Under the pieces are notes generated by a model. It searched no databases, was not told where the DNA came from, and was given only the letters and a program-made list of their open reading frames with translations. From Shewanella yunxiaonensis (GTDB lineage: Bacteria; Pseudomonadota; Gammaproteobacteria; Enterobacterales; Shewanellaceae): DNA of 64,000 bases. Location: positions 1,895,001 through 1,959,000 of the forward strand of contig NZ_CP073587.1 of assembly GCF_018223345.1 (NCBI RefSeq), in the 5' to 3' direction. The translations under genes and the position numbers were made by a program. Below, one piece after another: positions 18,245 to 29,903 of this stretch; within the stretch, counting starts at the first letter, position 1, and the number at the start of each line of letters is the position of its first letter.

Positions 18245-20758
18245 TTATCTTGGCGATGGCGGAGCAAGAACTTCACGATTACCATTATGCCCTTGAGCGC
18301 TGACAACGCCCTGCATCTCCATCTGCTCAATAATTCTGGCCGCGCGGTTATAACCTATCTTGAATTTACGTTGGACGCTGGAGATAGACCCACGACGGGT
18401 TTCGGTAACAAACGCAACCGCTTCGTCATAAAGTTCATCAAATTCTTCGTCACCACCTTCCGGCGCTTCACCTGGCAGTAATACCTGCTCGCCGTCGCTG
18501 GAACCTTGAAGAATATCCTCAATATACTGTGGCTTACCACGAGCATGCCAGTCAGCAACGACATTGTGGACTTCATCATCTCCGATAAATGCGCCATGGA
18601 CACGAATTGGCACGCCAGTGCCTGGAGGCAGATACAACATATCCCCCATCCCTAGTAGGGTTTCGGCCCCTTGCTGATCTAAGATGGTGCGTGAATCAAT
18701 CCGCGAAGACACCTGAAAGGCGATTCGCGTCGGAATATTGGCCTTGATCAGACCGGTAATCACATCGACAGAAGGTCGTTGTGTAGCCAGGATCAGATGG
18801 ATACCTGCAGCACGGGCTTTTTGCGCGATACGAGCGATAAGCTCTTCCACCTTTTTACCAACAATCATCATCATGTCGGCAAATTCATCCACGACGACGA
18901 CAATTGACGGTAGCTTGTCTAACTCACTTGGCGCATCTTCCATGCTCTGCCCTTCGCGCCATAGCGGATCAAGCAGCGGTTCGCCTGCGGCCTTAGCGTC
19001 AGCCACTTTGGCGTTATAACCTTTTAAGTTACGTACACCTACTGCCGACATCAATTTGTAGCGTCGTTCCATTTCGCCAACACACCAACGTAAGGCATTA
19101 GCGGCTTCTTTCATGTCGGTCACGACTTCACACAACAGATGTGGAATGCCTTCGTAAACTGAAAGCTCCAGCATTTTGGGGTCAATCATAATAAAGCGGA
19201 CGTCGTCGGGCCCAGACTTATACAGCAAGCTGGTAATCATGACGTTAACACCAACGGACTTACCTGAACCGGTAGTACCCGCGACTAGCAGATGGGGCAT
19301 CTTAGCCAAATCAACGACGACAGGTTCCCCAGCAATGTCCTGTCCCAGTACCATAGAGAGCGTAGATTTATTGTCTTTAAACGCCTGAGAATCGAGTACG
19401 TCGCGTAAGAAAACCGTTTCACGGAATTTGTTGGGCAGTTCGAGACCGACATAGGCTTTTCCAGGTATCACCTCAACAACGCGAACACTTTCGGCTAACA
19501 ACGATCGAGCCAAATCTTTTGAAAGGTTGGAGATTTTCGATGCCTTGATCCCGGGAGCCAACTCTAATTCAAAACGGGTAATCACTGGTCCGGGGAAAAC
19601 GCCCACAACCTTTGCTTCAATATTAAAATCGGCGAGTTTTACTTCTACCAGTCGCGCAACCTGCTGCAGTTCATCCTCTGAAATGGGATTTTTTTTGCGG
19701 TCGGGCACATTCAACAAAGCGATACTTGGTAGCGGTTCCAAAGGACGACTAGGCGCACCACTTTCTTGCCCTGGTAATATGATAATGCCATTTTCTACTC
19801 TTGCGCCCTGGGATTTGAGCTTCTGACGTTTTGCCTGAACCACACTCGCATTGTCATTAGCGGGCGCTTCTGTGGTGAAAATATCCTCTTCGTCATCCTG
19901 ATTATGCTCAACAAAATGAATCACCGGTTCCACCCGATCACTGGCGTCTTCCGCAATAACATCCGGCTGAGTCTTTCTACGAAAACGCGATAATAACTTT
20001 TTCGGTTCGGTATAAGGTTCATCGTCATTATCTTCAGCGTCATCGACATCGCTAACATCAGCGGTTTCTTGCTGGCGCCGCTGCCGATATTTATCCACTA
20101 CCGACATAAATCCCTGAGTGTCTGCCGTCTCAGTGGGACGCTGGAATAATTTCGGTAAATGCCAAACTTTTTTAAGAAACCACAAGGTGCCGAGGCCCAG
20201 CATTTCAGCAATGGTAATCCAGCTGATGCCCGTCATTAGTGTAAAGCCCGCGCCGACGAAGCAAAGTAACAGTAACGTAGTACCCAATTGATTGAAGTAA
20301 GGCAGCATTCCTTGCCAAATGACATCGCCAGCCACGCCGCCGGCAGAAAACTCATAGATATCGTTGGCATTCATGCTGACGAGAGCCGCCATGCTAAGTA
20401 GCATCAGAATAAAGCCGACCAATCGTAACCCGACTGAAAAGTAGTCAACATCACTTAAGCGGTGTGCCCGTTTAAACAATAACCATCCGGTAGCGGCAAT
20501 GACGATCGGCAGAATAAACGCCGTATAACCAAAGAAATAAAAAAGAATGTCGGCAACCCACGCGCCGACTTTGCCAGTGAGATTCGTTACCGTGCCTTGA
20601 AAATTAGTCTGGCTCCAGCCTGGATCGCTCGGGCTGAAACTGCTGAGGGCTAATAACACATACACAGCCATCATGCAGCATAGGATGAGTCCTCCTTCCT
20701 GCAATCGTTGTAAGCCGCTGAGTGTCCTGATGCTTTTTCCCTGAGACAAGTTAAACAT
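18245..20758 (-). CDS. ftsK: DNA translocase FtsK
   Basis: Septum-anchored ATPase that pumps chromosome ends and activates XerCD at dif. At 837 residues it is shorter than E. coli FtsK (1329) because the linker between the four N-terminal membrane helices (about 20-190) and the motor is short and acidic rather than Pro/Gln-rich. Motor motifs are Walker [11 protein letters not shown] and Walker [13 protein letters not shown]. The C-terminal gamma winged helix ([27 protein letters not shown]), which reads KOPS sites, is intact. lrp lies upstream and lolA 19 nt downstream. Confidence 0.97.
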   Translation of the reverse strand: MFNLSQGKSIRTLSGLQRLQEGGLILCCMMAVYVLLALSSFSPSDPGWSQTNFQGTVTNLTGKVGAWVADILFYFFGYTAFILPIVIAATGWLLFKRAHRLSDVDYFSVGLRLVGFILMLLSMAALVSMNANDIYEFSAGGVAGDVIWQGMLPYFNQLGTTLLLLCFVGAGFTLMTGISWITIAEMLGLGTLWFLKKVWHLPKLFQRPTETADTQGFMSVVDKYRQRRQQETADVSDVDDAEDNDDEPYTEPKKLLSRFRRKTQPDVIAEDASDRVEPVIHFVEHNQDDEEDIFTTEAPANDNASVVQAKRQKLKSQGARVENGIIILPGQESGAPSRPLEPLPSIALLNVPDRKKNPISEDELQQVARLVEVKLADFNIEAKVVGVFPGPVITRFELELAPGIKASKISNLSKDLARSLLAESVRVVEVIPGKAYVGLELPNKFRETVFLRDVLDSQAFKDNKSTLSMVLGQDIAGEPVVVDLAKMPHLLVAGTTGSGKSVGVNVMITSLLYKSGPDDVRFIMIDPKMLELSVYEGIPHLLCEVVTDMKEAANALRWCVGEMERRYKLMSAVGVRNLKGYNAKVADAKAAGEPLLDPLWREGQSMEDAPSELDKLPSIVVVVDEFADMMMIVGKKVEELIARIAQKARAAGIHLILATQRPSVDVITGLIKANIPTRIAFQVSSRIDSRTILDQQGAETLLGMGDMLYLPPGTGVPIRVHGAFIGDDEVHNVVADWHARGKPQYIEDILQGSSDGEQVLLPGEAPEGGDEEFDELYDEAVAFVTETRRGSISSVQRKFKIGYNRAARIIEQMEMQGVVSAQGHNGNREVLAPPSPR

Positions 20759-20896
20759 CCATCGTTACATATGTGAATGGCAAATAAGATACCAGAAACT
20801 GCTTAAATGTGCAGTGTCGTCAACAAGATAAGCGGGAGTCGATAACACTTTGGTACAGCAACTATTAAGCAAAAAGCTACGGTTCGATTTGACGGG

Positions 20897-20926
20897 TAAA
20901 AAAACCGGGTTGCCCCGGCTTTTTCT
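20897..20926 (-). terminator. Terminator of lrp
   Basis: CCGGGG and CCCGG arms (20905-20918) are flanked by A and T runs. On the minus strand the stem is followed by TTTTTTT, 10-30 nt after the lrp stop. Confidence 0.8.
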
Positions 20927-20933
20927 ATTATCT

Positions 20934-21425
20934 TCATCCGTTAATTGCGATGCGGTTGGTATGCTTAACTTCCTCCATTACCACATACGTCCTGGTATCG
21001 GATACAGATGGCAATTTTAGTAGCGTTTCCCCCAATAACTTGCGATATGCCGACATATCCGATACTCGTGTTTTTAACAAATAGTCAAAATCACCGGACA
21101 CCAGATGACATTCCTGAATGTCGTCCAATAATTGTACTGCACGATTGAACTTGTCGAACACCTCAGGGGTATCACGGGTCAATGTAATTTCAACAAAAAT
21201 CAACAGTGATGCGTCCAAATAATGGGGGTTCACAAGTGCCGTATATCCATTTATAAAGCCTTGTTTTTCAAGTCTTTTAACCCTCTCAAGACAAGGGGTT
21301 GGACTAAGCCCTACGCGTTTGGATAATTCTACGTTAGAAATGCGGCCATCGTTCTGAAGTTCTACTAATATGTTACGATCAATACGATCGAGATCTTTGA
21401 TGGATATTTTTTTATTATCAGCCAT
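20934..21425 (-). CDS. lrp: Leucine-responsive regulatory protein Lrp
   Basis: A 163-residue Lrp/AsnC-family regulator: N-terminal HTH (DRIDRNILVELQNDGRISNVELSKRVGLSPTPCLERVKRLEKQGFI) and C-terminal RAM domain (LVSGDFDYLLKTRVSD). It is nearly identical in layout to E. coli Lrp, a global regulator of amino-acid metabolism. It is divergent from ald, which Lrp family members commonly control. ftsK follows on the same strand, as in many gammaproteobacteria. Confidence 0.96.
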   Translation of the reverse strand: MADNKKISIKDLDRIDRNILVELQNDGRISNVELSKRVGLSPTPCLERVKRLEKQGFINGYTALVNPHYLDASLLIFVEITLTRDTPEVFDKFNRAVQLLDDIQECHLVSGDFDYLLKTRVSDMSAYRKLLGETLLKLPSVSDTRTYVVMEEVKHTNRIAING

Positions 21426-21604
21426 TTTTTTAACCTTGTTTTATTTCTAAAACAGTTTTTTATGTTGCGTATGTTAAAAGTTTAGCAGCATAAACTGCAC
21501 AAGCCAGTCTATACTAGATATTCCTGACTATTTAATAGCAGGTAAGCAATTATAACAAATATCCTACGCCCGTATTCGGGAAAAATTTATGTTGAGGCTC
21601 AAAA

Positions 21605-22720
21605 ATGAAGATTGGTGTTCCAAAAGAGATAAAAAACCATGAATACCGTGTTGGCATGGTACCGTCCTCCGTACGCGAACTGACGATGCAAGGTCATGAA
21701 GTCTACGTTGAAACAAATGCGGGTCTCGGCATTGGGTTTAGTAACGATGACTATACAGCTGCTGGTGCTGCCATCCTGGACACTGCCGCAGAGGTATTTG
21801 CTATCGCTGAAATGATTGTCAAAGTAAAAGAACCTTTAGCCGTTGAACGGGAAATGTTGCGTCATGACCAAATCCTGTTCACATATCTGCATTTAGCACC
21901 AGATCTCGCACAGACTCAGGATCTATTAAAGAGTGGTGCTGTATGCATCGCCTATGAAACAGTGACTGATGCCAAAGGTGGTCTACCATTATTGGCACCG
22001 ATGTCTGAAGTTGCAGGCCGCATGTCCATTCAAGCTGGCGCGATGGCGCTTGAAAAATCACATGGCGGCCGAGGCATGCTGTTGGGGGGGGTACCTGGTG
22101 TAGAACCTGCCAAAGTCGTGATTATCGGTGGCGGTATGGTAGGAACTAATGCTGCACAGATCGCTGTGGGTATGGGTGCTGATGTGGTTGTATTGGATCG
22201 TTCAGTTGACGCATTGCGTCGCCTTAACATGCAATTTGGCTCTGCGGTGAAAGCTGTATACTCCACAGCAGACGCTATTGAACGCCATGTTCTGGAAGCT
22301 GACTTGGTTATTGGTGGCGTGTTAATTCCTGGCGCCCAAACACCAAAATTGGTTACCAAAGAAATGGTTAAAAATATGAAACCTGGTAGTGCCATCGTTG
22401 ACGTGGCCATTGACCAAGGTGGTTGTGTTGAAACTTCGCATGCAACCACGCATCAGGATCCTACCTACATTGTCGATGATGTTGTGCATTATTGTGTTGC
22501 CAACATGCCTGGCGCGGTGGCCAGAACCTCAACATTTGCACTGAATAATGCCACCCTGCCCTACATTCTCAAATTGGCGAGAATGGGCTATAAGGAAGCC
22601 CTGCTGGATGACAAGCACTTATTAGCTGGCCTCAACGTGATGCATGGTAAGCTGACTTGTAAAGAAGTCTCTGAATCTCATGGTTTGGAATACACTGCGC
22701 CTGCCAGCCTGTTACAATAG
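21605..22720 (+). CDS. ald: Alanine dehydrogenase
   Basis: A 371-residue NAD-dependent L-alanine dehydrogenase that interconverts alanine and pyruvate plus ammonia. N-terminal MKIGVPKEIKNHEYRVG, the Rossmann loop IIGGGMVGTNAA and the pyruvate-site region are present. It is divergent from lrp with a 179-bp shared control region, so Lrp regulation is likely. A terminator follows directly. Confidence 0.97.
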   Translation: MKIGVPKEIKNHEYRVGMVPSSVRELTMQGHEVYVETNAGLGIGFSNDDYTAAGAAILDTAAEVFAIAEMIVKVKEPLAVEREMLRHDQILFTYLHLAPDLAQTQDLLKSGAVCIAYETVTDAKGGLPLLAPMSEVAGRMSIQAGAMALEKSHGGRGMLLGGVPGVEPAKVVIIGGGMVGTNAAQIAVGMGADVVVLDRSVDALRRLNMQFGSAVKAVYSTADAIERHVLEADLVIGGVLIPGAQTPKLVTKEMVKNMKPGSAIVDVAIDQGGCVETSHATTHQDPTYIVDDVVHYCVANMPGAVARTSTFALNNATLPYILKLARMGYKEALLDDKHLLAGLNVMHGKLTCKEVSESHGLEYTAPASLLQ

Positions 22721-22746
22721 TCAGGCAGTCTCGAAATAACCTTATT

Positions 22747-22771
22747 AAGGAGCCTGCTGGCTCCTTTTTTT
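22747..22771 (+). terminator. Terminator of ald
   Basis: AAGGAGCC pairs with GGCTCCTT around TGCT and is followed by seven T. Confidence 0.9.
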
Positions 22772-22842
22772 CGATTGAGGCAATCTTGAATATTCAGGGA
22801 GGGATGCTTTACCACTCTCGTCAAATTACCTACAATCGCTGA

Positions 22843-23823
<981 letters not shown>

Positions 23824-23834
23824 AGTTACAACCC

Positions 23835-23868
23835 AGATAAAAAACCGGCCAAAGCCGGTTTTTTATCT
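23835..23868. terminator. Bidirectional terminator between trxB and the Bax-like gene
   Basis: AGATAAAAAACCGGC is the near-perfect inverse of GCCGGTTTTTTATCT, so it serves both convergent genes. Confidence 0.9.
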
Positions 23869-23876
23869 GATACCAA

Positions 23877-24704
23877 TCATGCTGCGGAAGCCACAATTTG
23901 ATTATCATCCAAATATTCCTGATTGTGTCTCAGCATATCCAGCAATTCGTCAATATAGTCATCTTGGCGTTCGGAATAATTGACCAAACCGTAGACCAGC
24001 TTTTCAGCACTTAGTGGTTCCTTTTGTGCTCGTAAATCCGCTCTGATAGATCGGAATAAGCCATAAGCCGCATTGGAATTCAAATTTCGCATATAGGAAG
24101 CTACAGAGTCTTCAACACTACTGAATACCGCGACCTCATGAACTTGTCCCTGGCCGCGGGATTGTGGCACTAAGCCACAGCCTTCTTTAAAGCACCACTG
24201 ACCAAAAAAGTTAAATCCTTCTTTGGCAAAACGAGAAGCTCCCCACCCAGATTCATTTGCAGCCTGGATCAACACCATGGACTCGGGGATCACATCAACC
24301 CGTCTAAGTAAACTTCTCAAACTAGCAGCATCTATATTACGAATTGCATATTCATATTTGTCTGCCAGTTGGTGCACTCGATATACCTCAGCATCATCAA
24401 GTGTGACATTGTTTTTTAGGTGATTTTGCACCTGCAACAGAAAACGTCTCTCTTCAGCAATAATGCGGTTTTGCTTTTTGACTGAAGGACGTAAAAAATC
24501 AAAAAATGCCTGCTTTTTGGCACTGACATCGTCAAAGGAACTAAAGTCCGGAATAAAGTTTACGCCCAACCGATTTTTTTTAATCAGTGGCGTACTACTA
24601 TCAGTTTGGTTTGCAATGGGGATAAAGATGACCCTAAGTGCTATAACGGCAAGGATCACCACCGTCATCGCTAACATGGACGAACCTAATCTACCTGTTC
24701 TCAA
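23877..24704 (-). CDS. Bax-like glucosaminidase-domain protein
   Basis: A 275-residue protein with an N-terminal signal anchor (about 10-32) and a C-terminal glucosaminidase (PF01832-type) domain: VLIQAANESGWGASRFAKEGFNFFGQWCF contains the catalytic-type Glu. It corresponds in length and layout to E. coli Bax (274 residues). It probably cleaves peptidoglycan in the periplasm; its physiological role is unclear. The start is TTG with a strong AAGGAGG 4-5 nt upstream. It is convergent with trxB. Confidence 0.88.
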   Translation of the reverse strand: MRTGRLGSSMLAMTVVILAVIALRVIFIPIANQTDSSTPLIKKNRLGVNFIPDFSSFDDVSAKKQAFFDFLRPSVKKQNRIIAEERRFLLQVQNHLKNNVTLDDAEVYRVHQLADKYEYAIRNIDAASLRSLLRRVDVIPESMVLIQAANESGWGASRFAKEGFNFFGQWCFKEGCGLVPQSRGQGQVHEVAVFSSVEDSVASYMRNLNSNAAYGLFRSIRADLRAQKEPLSAEKLVYGLVNYSERQDDYIDELLDMLRHNQEYLDDNQIVASAA

Positions 24705-24810
24705 ACAGCCTCCTTTGAGGGATTCCTCTCAATGAATTCGGGCTGATTATAAAACAGGCATACGGTTTCACAAAATTTAGCGTCACTTTGGTGGCTTTTT
24801 AAACATTAAA

Positions 24811-24836
24811 AAAGGACGGTTTATACCGTCCTTTAA
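24811..24836 (-). terminator. Terminator of aspC
   Basis: GGACGGT (24814-24820) pairs with ACCGTCC (24825-24831). On the minus strand a run of T follows the stem. Confidence 0.8.
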
Positions 24837-24855
24837 CATATTGAATTGGATTTAA

Positions 24856-26049
24856 TTACAATACTTTGGCAATTGCTTTACAGATAACCGGAATATTGCT
24901 CTTCGTCATACCGGCGACACTGATGCGGCCAGATCCGACAATATAGATACCAAATTCTTCCCGAAGTCTTTCCACTTGAGCTTTATTGAGGCCGGAAAAA
25001 CTAAACATCCCTTTTTGACCACAGATGAAACTGAAATCTTGTTCAACCCCTTCAGCCTTTAAGGTATCAACGAACAGCTGCCGCATTTCTGCAATGCGTT
25101 GCCGCATGCCGGTAACTTCATTCACCCATAACGCCTTTAACTCTGGGTCGGAAAGTACGGTGCTAACAATTAACCCACCATGAGCCGGTGGATTTGAGTA
25201 ATTGGCACGAATAGTACGTTTGACTTGGCTGAATGCCTTTTGTACGGTTGCAGCGTCTTGAGCAACAACGGTTACTGCGCCAATACGCTCGTTATAAAGA
25301 CCGAAATTTTTAGAAAATGAGTTCGCGACGATAAGTTCAGGCACGACGGCGGCAACGGTGCGCAGACCTTGTGCATCTTCTTCTATGCCATCACCGAACC
25401 CTTGATAGGCAAAGTCGAACAAAGGTAATAATTGCTTGGATAAACAAAGATCCGCAACAACAGCCCACTGCTCCGCTGATAAATCGATCCCGCTTGGGTT
25501 GTGGCAGCAACCATGTAGCAACACCAACTCACCGGCTTCTGCGCTTTGCAGATCAGCCATCATTGCATCAAAATTCAATGACTGAGTTGCAGCATCGTAG
25601 TAGCCATATTCTTTAATGCTAAGCCCTGCAGCGCTGAAAATGTTTTGATGATTGGCCCAAGTAGGTTTGCTGACCCAAATAGTTTTACTTGCAGTGTTAT
25701 TAACCACAAATTCAGCGGCAACTCTGAGAGAACCGGTACCACCTGGAGCCTGTGCAGTAGCGGCCAATCCTTCTTTTACTATCTTGCTGTCGGCGCCAAA
25801 CAGCAATTCCTGAACGACCTTGTTATAGAGCTGAACACCTTCGATACCTAAATAGGTTTTGGAGGTTTCCGTTTCTAGCATTTTTGCTTCTGCCAACTTC
25901 ACGGATTTCAATACGGGCGTTTGACCCGACTCGTCTTTGTATACCCCAACACCGAGGTTAACTTTGTCTTGACGAGGATCTTTCTTAAACGCATCAGTAA
26001 GACCTAAGATGGGGTCTGCCGGGGCCTGGCTTATCTGAGAGAAAATCAT
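24856..26049 (-). CDS. aspC: Aspartate/aromatic amino acid aminotransferase AspC
   Basis: PLP-dependent class I aminotransferase, 397 residues, interconverting aspartate and oxaloacetate (also tyrosine and phenylalanine). It follows E. coli AspC closely through [38 protein letters not shown] and the PLP-lysine region [13 protein letters not shown]. The ATG at 26049 gives this N-terminus; a 16-residue upstream extension is rejected. A second paralogue lies at 56816. Substrate preference cannot be told from sequence. Confidence 0.93.
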   Translation of the reverse strand: MIFSQISQAPADPILGLTDAFKKDPRQDKVNLGVGVYKDESGQTPVLKSVKLAEAKMLETETSKTYLGIEGVQLYNKVVQELLFGADSKIVKEGLAATAQAPGGTGSLRVAAEFVVNNTASKTIWVSKPTWANHQNIFSAAGLSIKEYGYYDAATQSLNFDAMMADLQSAEAGELVLLHGCCHNPSGIDLSAEQWAVVADLCLSKQLLPLFDFAYQGFGDGIEEDAQGLRTVAAVVPELIVANSFSKNFGLYNERIGAVTVVAQDAATVQKAFSQVKRTIRANYSNPPAHGGLIVSTVLSDPELKALWVNEVTGMRQRIAEMRQLFVDTLKAEGVEQDFSFICGQKGMFSFSGLNKAQVERLREEFGIYIVGSGRISVAGMTKSNIPVICKAIAKVL

Positions 26050-26279
26050 GTTTGGTACCTGTGCAGTTGCTGAATTCTGGGCAATAATCGAAGACACTTA
26101 TACCACTGTGTGGGTAACCGCGACAGTCCTCTCAACAAATTCTGTGAACACTTTGGGATATGAATATTCATTAGCGAAAAGCCAATGCTTCGTATTGAAG
26201 AAAATGTAGAACGAGCAATCCATTAGTCACATTTGTGCACTGTGGGGGAAATGAATTAGTTGGCGCAATAAAAAACAAA

Positions 26280-26308
26280 ACGGGAACCAGTAAGCTACTG
26301 ATTCCCGT
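26280..26308 (-). terminator. Terminator of tRNA-Ser(GGA)
   Basis: ACGGGAA/TTCCCGT and CAGTA/TACTG form a two-part stem, followed on the minus strand by TTTTGTTTTTT. Confidence 0.88.
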
Positions 26309-26318
26309 CTATTAAATA

Positions 26319-26406
26319 TGGCGGTGAAGGAGGGAGTCGAACCCTCGATACGTTTCCGTATACACACTTTCCAGGCGTGCTCCTTCGGCCACTCGGACAC
26401 CTCACC
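26319..26406 (-). tRNA. tRNA-Ser (anticodon GGA)
   Basis: The 88-nt minus-strand gene begins GGTGAGGTGTCCGAGTGG and ends with encoded CCA. It has a long variable arm and an anticodon loop CTGGAAA, giving anticodon GGA for UCC/UCU. The T arm is GGGTTCGACTCCC. Confidence 0.97.
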
Positions 26407-26572
26407 ACAGGATGTTTTATAGATGTTCATCCAACATCGCATTGGCAAATAGTCACGGCTGACTAGCTTGCCAACGGAGCGGTACTTTACGCAAAAGCAT
26501 TTCGAGGGTCAAGCGAAAATCTAAAGCATAGTGTTATCTGGGCAATTGCTGAGCAAGTAGCTGATTTTAATC

Positions 26573-28566
26573 TTATGACACCTTAAATCTGCTAACTTCT
26601 TTACTCATTTTTTCGGCTTCATCAACCAGCATAACGTTAAGTTCTCGAAACTCTTCAGCGATCTGTTGCGTGTTCCGATAGATATCACTGATTTTCATTG
26701 CATTACGATTCACTTCTTCGGCTACCACTGATTGTTGATGGGTCGCAGCAGCAATTTGCTCATTCATACTTTCAATCAAATCGACATGGGTTACGATCTT
26801 ATGTAACTCCCTCCCCGCCTGTTGCGCTTCGAGCACACTATCGCTAGCCATTGTCTGACCTTTAGAAATTGCATTAAGTGCTTTAACCGCACCAACTTTG
26901 AGGCGTTCAATCATTCCGCGAATATCTTCGGTTGAAGATTGGGAACGCTGAGCGAGATTTCTGACTTCATCGGCAACTACCGCAAAGCCACGCCCCATAT
27001 CCCCGGCTCTGGCCGCTTCAATTGCTGCATTAAGTGCCAACAAGTTAGTTTGTTCCGCAATGCCGTTAATGACCTCCAGCACACTTACAATACCATGGAT
27101 ATCACCATCTAGCTGCCTGAAAGCCGAGGCGGCGTCTTCAATTTCTTCCGCTAAATCTGACATCGCTTTGGCGGTTTTGAGTACTTCCTCATTACCCTTT
27201 TTAGCTTCTTGTGAAGCATTACGGCTGGCGTCTGATACCTGTACGGCATTGTTGGCAATCTCTTGAACGGTAGAACTCATCTGCGTCATAGCAGACGCGA
27301 CTTGTTCAGTTTCACTGGAGCCGGCGGCGACATCTCCATTAATCTGCGTAGAATGCTCGTCAAGTTTATCCACTACATGTCGTAGTGTTTTACTACTTGC
27401 CCGCACATTCGTAATAATTCGTTCGAAATCTGACATCATTTCGTTAAATGCGACAGCTACGGTGCCTAATTCATCGGTGCTTTTAAGATGGATACGCAAC
27501 CTAAGATCAAAATCTTTTCTTGCCGTTGTCATTCCTTGATGGATTTTGCTCAGTCCTGAGCTAATTGCTTTTTGTATTGAAAAGGAAATGAATCCTGCGG
27601 TAATGACACCGGAGATAATCACGATAGCCAATATCCAACTTTCATTGAGTAATTTTTGATGTAATGCTTCTGTATTGCTGATCATCTTGTCCGATAGCAT
27701 TTTTTCAAAATTACGCATGAGTTCGATACGTTTTGTCGAAGCGGTAAACCATGCTTCGGGCGATTGTGTACTGATTTCCTGCTTATTCTGGCTAAGGGCT
27801 ATTGCTCGGAATTTATCTACTTCAGCGATAGCCGGTTGTTGTAGCAACGTTTGATAATCTGCCAAGGTGGAACTGTCTGTAAGTGCCATAAAACGCTTTT
27901 GGAAACTATTCTGTTCTGCAACTAACGTGACAAATCGGGTAAAAGCACTTTCTTTAAACCCCGGTTGACCAAAAGTAGAACTGAGGATTGCCCGCTCAAT
28001 ACCCGCGCGCTCTTTCATTTGCAGGTATGCCGAGAATGCGGCCACATCCACTGCGATTTTTTTATCACTTCCCGCTTTCACCGTGTCATCAACGATAGAA
28101 AGCAGTAGTGCATTTAGCTGTGTGTAATAGGCAACTTCATCGGCGACACTGATGGTGAGGGAGGATACGTCACGGCGAATACTGGATAATTTATCCAATT
28201 GTGAGGTCGCTTTGCGAAGTTCATCAACAAAACTTGGTGGCAGACTGTGCTCTCTGACGAATGTACGAAAAACACTCAATTGGCTATCAGTCAGTTTTTG
28301 TTGCGAAGGTAAAGTATCTGAGAACGCCTGACCTTTTGCGCCAATAAACCCAGCGCTCATGCCGCGTTCTTTTTGCAGCTCATGAACCAGATCGCTGTTC
28401 ACTTTGGCCAGTTTGCTGAGTGCAATCACATCGCTTGCACTCGCTGCCTGAGACAAAAACTGATAAACCAAGACGCAACCGAATATGGTCGCAAATAAAA
28501 ACGAAGGAATAATGACGAGAAGAAATTTCAGTCGAAGCGGAAGGTTGCCAATCCATTGCCAAACAT
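26573..28566 (-). CDS. Methyl-accepting chemotaxis protein with NIT sensor domain; apparent 5' frameshift
   Basis: Chemoreceptor with a periplasmic NIT (nitrate/nitrite-sensing) domain (HELQKERGMSAGFIGAKG...), a second membrane helix, HAMP, and the signalling hairpin tip NLLALNAAIEAARAGDMGRGFAVVADEV. The main frame is open from 28471 (TTG, 632 residues), but that start falls inside the first membrane helix. Codons upstream in the same frame read W-I-G-N-L-P-L-R-L-K-F-L-L-V-I-I-P-S-F-L, a normal N-terminus, with no start codon. An ATG with AGAGGA upstream sits at 28566 but is one base out of frame. One missing base between 28555 and 28566 would explain this: a real mutation or a sequencing error. 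Confidence 0.85.
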
Positions 28567-28653
28567 AAACGTTCCTCTGGGCTTTTTATACTGTCACAGT
28601 GACATTAAATTCAGTATAGCCAGCTTTAGCTTTATACAAGTTCATTTGTAAAA

Positions 28654-28674
28654 ATACCCGGATTATCCGGGTAT
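28654..28674 (-). terminator. Terminator of nadA
   Basis: ATACCCGG pairs with CCGGGTAT, followed on the minus strand by TTTTTA, just after the nadA stop. Confidence 0.85.
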
Positions 28675-28691
28675 TATGTCATTTCTTAATT

Positions 28692-29759
28692 TCAGGCATT
28701 ACCCTTAACTTGCAACTTTAGTTGGGTCGCAAATTCGAGCATACGCGTCAGTGGTATTAATGCTTTTTCCCGTAACGTTTCATCAACGTAAATTTGGTGT
28801 TGTGCTGGTTGTATATTTTCTAGCGCGTTTGCAATTGCCTTAAGACCGTTCATCGCCATCCAAGGGCAATGTGCGCAACTGCGGCAAGTGGCCCCTTGAC
28901 CGCCGGTGGGCGCCTCAATCAGCAGTTTTCCAGGCACTGCCTGCTGCATTTTGTAAAATATGCCCTTGTCGGTAGCTACGATGAAAGTTGAATTTGGCAG
29001 GGACTGTGAGGCTTTGATTAACTGACTGGTTGAGCCAACTGCGTCAGCCAGTTCGACCACACTGGCCGGAGACTCTGGATGCACCAGAATAGCGGCGTCA
29101 GGATATTGTATTTTCAGTTCCCGCAACGCTTTGGCCTTAAATTCATCGTGCACCACACACTCACCTTGCCACAATAGCATGTCAGCGCCGGTCTGCTTTT
29201 GAATGTAGCTACCAAGATGACGATCCGGTCCCCAGATGATCTTTTTACCCAGGCTATCCAGATGCTCAACGACTTCCAGCGCAATGCTTGATGTCACCAC
29301 CCAATCTGCCCGAGCTTTTACCGCAGCAGAGGTGTTCGCATAAACGACTACCGTGTGTTCAGGATGCGCATCGCAAAAGGCACTGAAATCATTGACCGGA
29401 CACCCCACATCTAATGAGCACGTGGCGTCTAGTGTCGGCATCAACACAGTCTTCTCCGGGCTGAGGATCTTTGCTGTCTCCCCCATGAATTTGACCCCGG
29501 CCACAATCAAGGTTTTGGCCTGATGTTCTTTGCCAAAGCGCGCCATTTCCAACGAGTCAGCAACGCAACCACCGGTTTCTTCCGCCAGCGCCTGAATTTC
29601 AGGGTCGGTGTAATAATGGGCAACCAACACTGCATCTTTTTGCTTTAATAACTGTTTGATATGTGCGCGAAAACTCGACTTTTCTGCGTCAGTCAAGGCC
29701 ACAGGCTTAGGAGGAAATGGATATTGATATGAAACGGTATTTACGGCTGACCTTTGCAT
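28692..29759 (-). CDS. nadA: Quinolinate synthase NadA
   Basis: Condenses iminoaspartate with dihydroxyacetone phosphate to quinolinate in NAD synthesis, using a [4Fe-4S] cluster. The three cluster Cys lie in [16 protein letters not shown] and [12 protein letters not shown] contexts. Substrate-binding stretches [13 protein letters not shown] and [13 protein letters not shown] are present. The protein has about 355 residues from the ATG at 29759; a TTG three codons earlier is an alternative. No strong ribosome-binding site is visible for either. Confidence 0.95.
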   Translation of the reverse strand: MQRSAVNTVSYQYPFPPKPVALTDAEKSSFRAHIKQLLKQKDAVLVAHYYTDPEIQALAEETGGCVADSLEMARFGKEHQAKTLIVAGVKFMGETAKILSPEKTVLMPTLDATCSLDVGCPVNDFSAFCDAHPEHTVVVYANTSAAVKARADWVVTSSIALEVVEHLDSLGKKIIWGPDRHLGSYIQKQTGADMLLWQGECVVHDEFKAKALRELKIQYPDAAILVHPESPASVVELADAVGSTSQLIKASQSLPNSTFIVATDKGIFYKMQQAVPGKLLIEAPTGGQGATCRSCAHCPWMAMNGLKAIANALENIQPAQHQIYVDETLREKALIPLTRMLEFATQLKLQVKGNA

Positions 29760-29876
29760 AACAGACAACTGGACGACAAATCGTTTGGTAAGTATACGGA
29801 AAATGACAGCATTTCGTAACTATTTTGTGACATTACGCGGGATATCCAGACCAAAGTTGTCACTATACACCAGTAA

Positions 29877-29897
29877 AAAGCCCCTAAAAGGGGCTTT
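29877..29897 (-). terminator. Terminator of the bkd operon
   Basis: AAAGCCCC pairs with GGGGCTTT, followed on the minus strand by T, directly after the bkdB stop. Confidence 0.85.
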
Positions 29898-29903
29898 AAT
29901 CGC

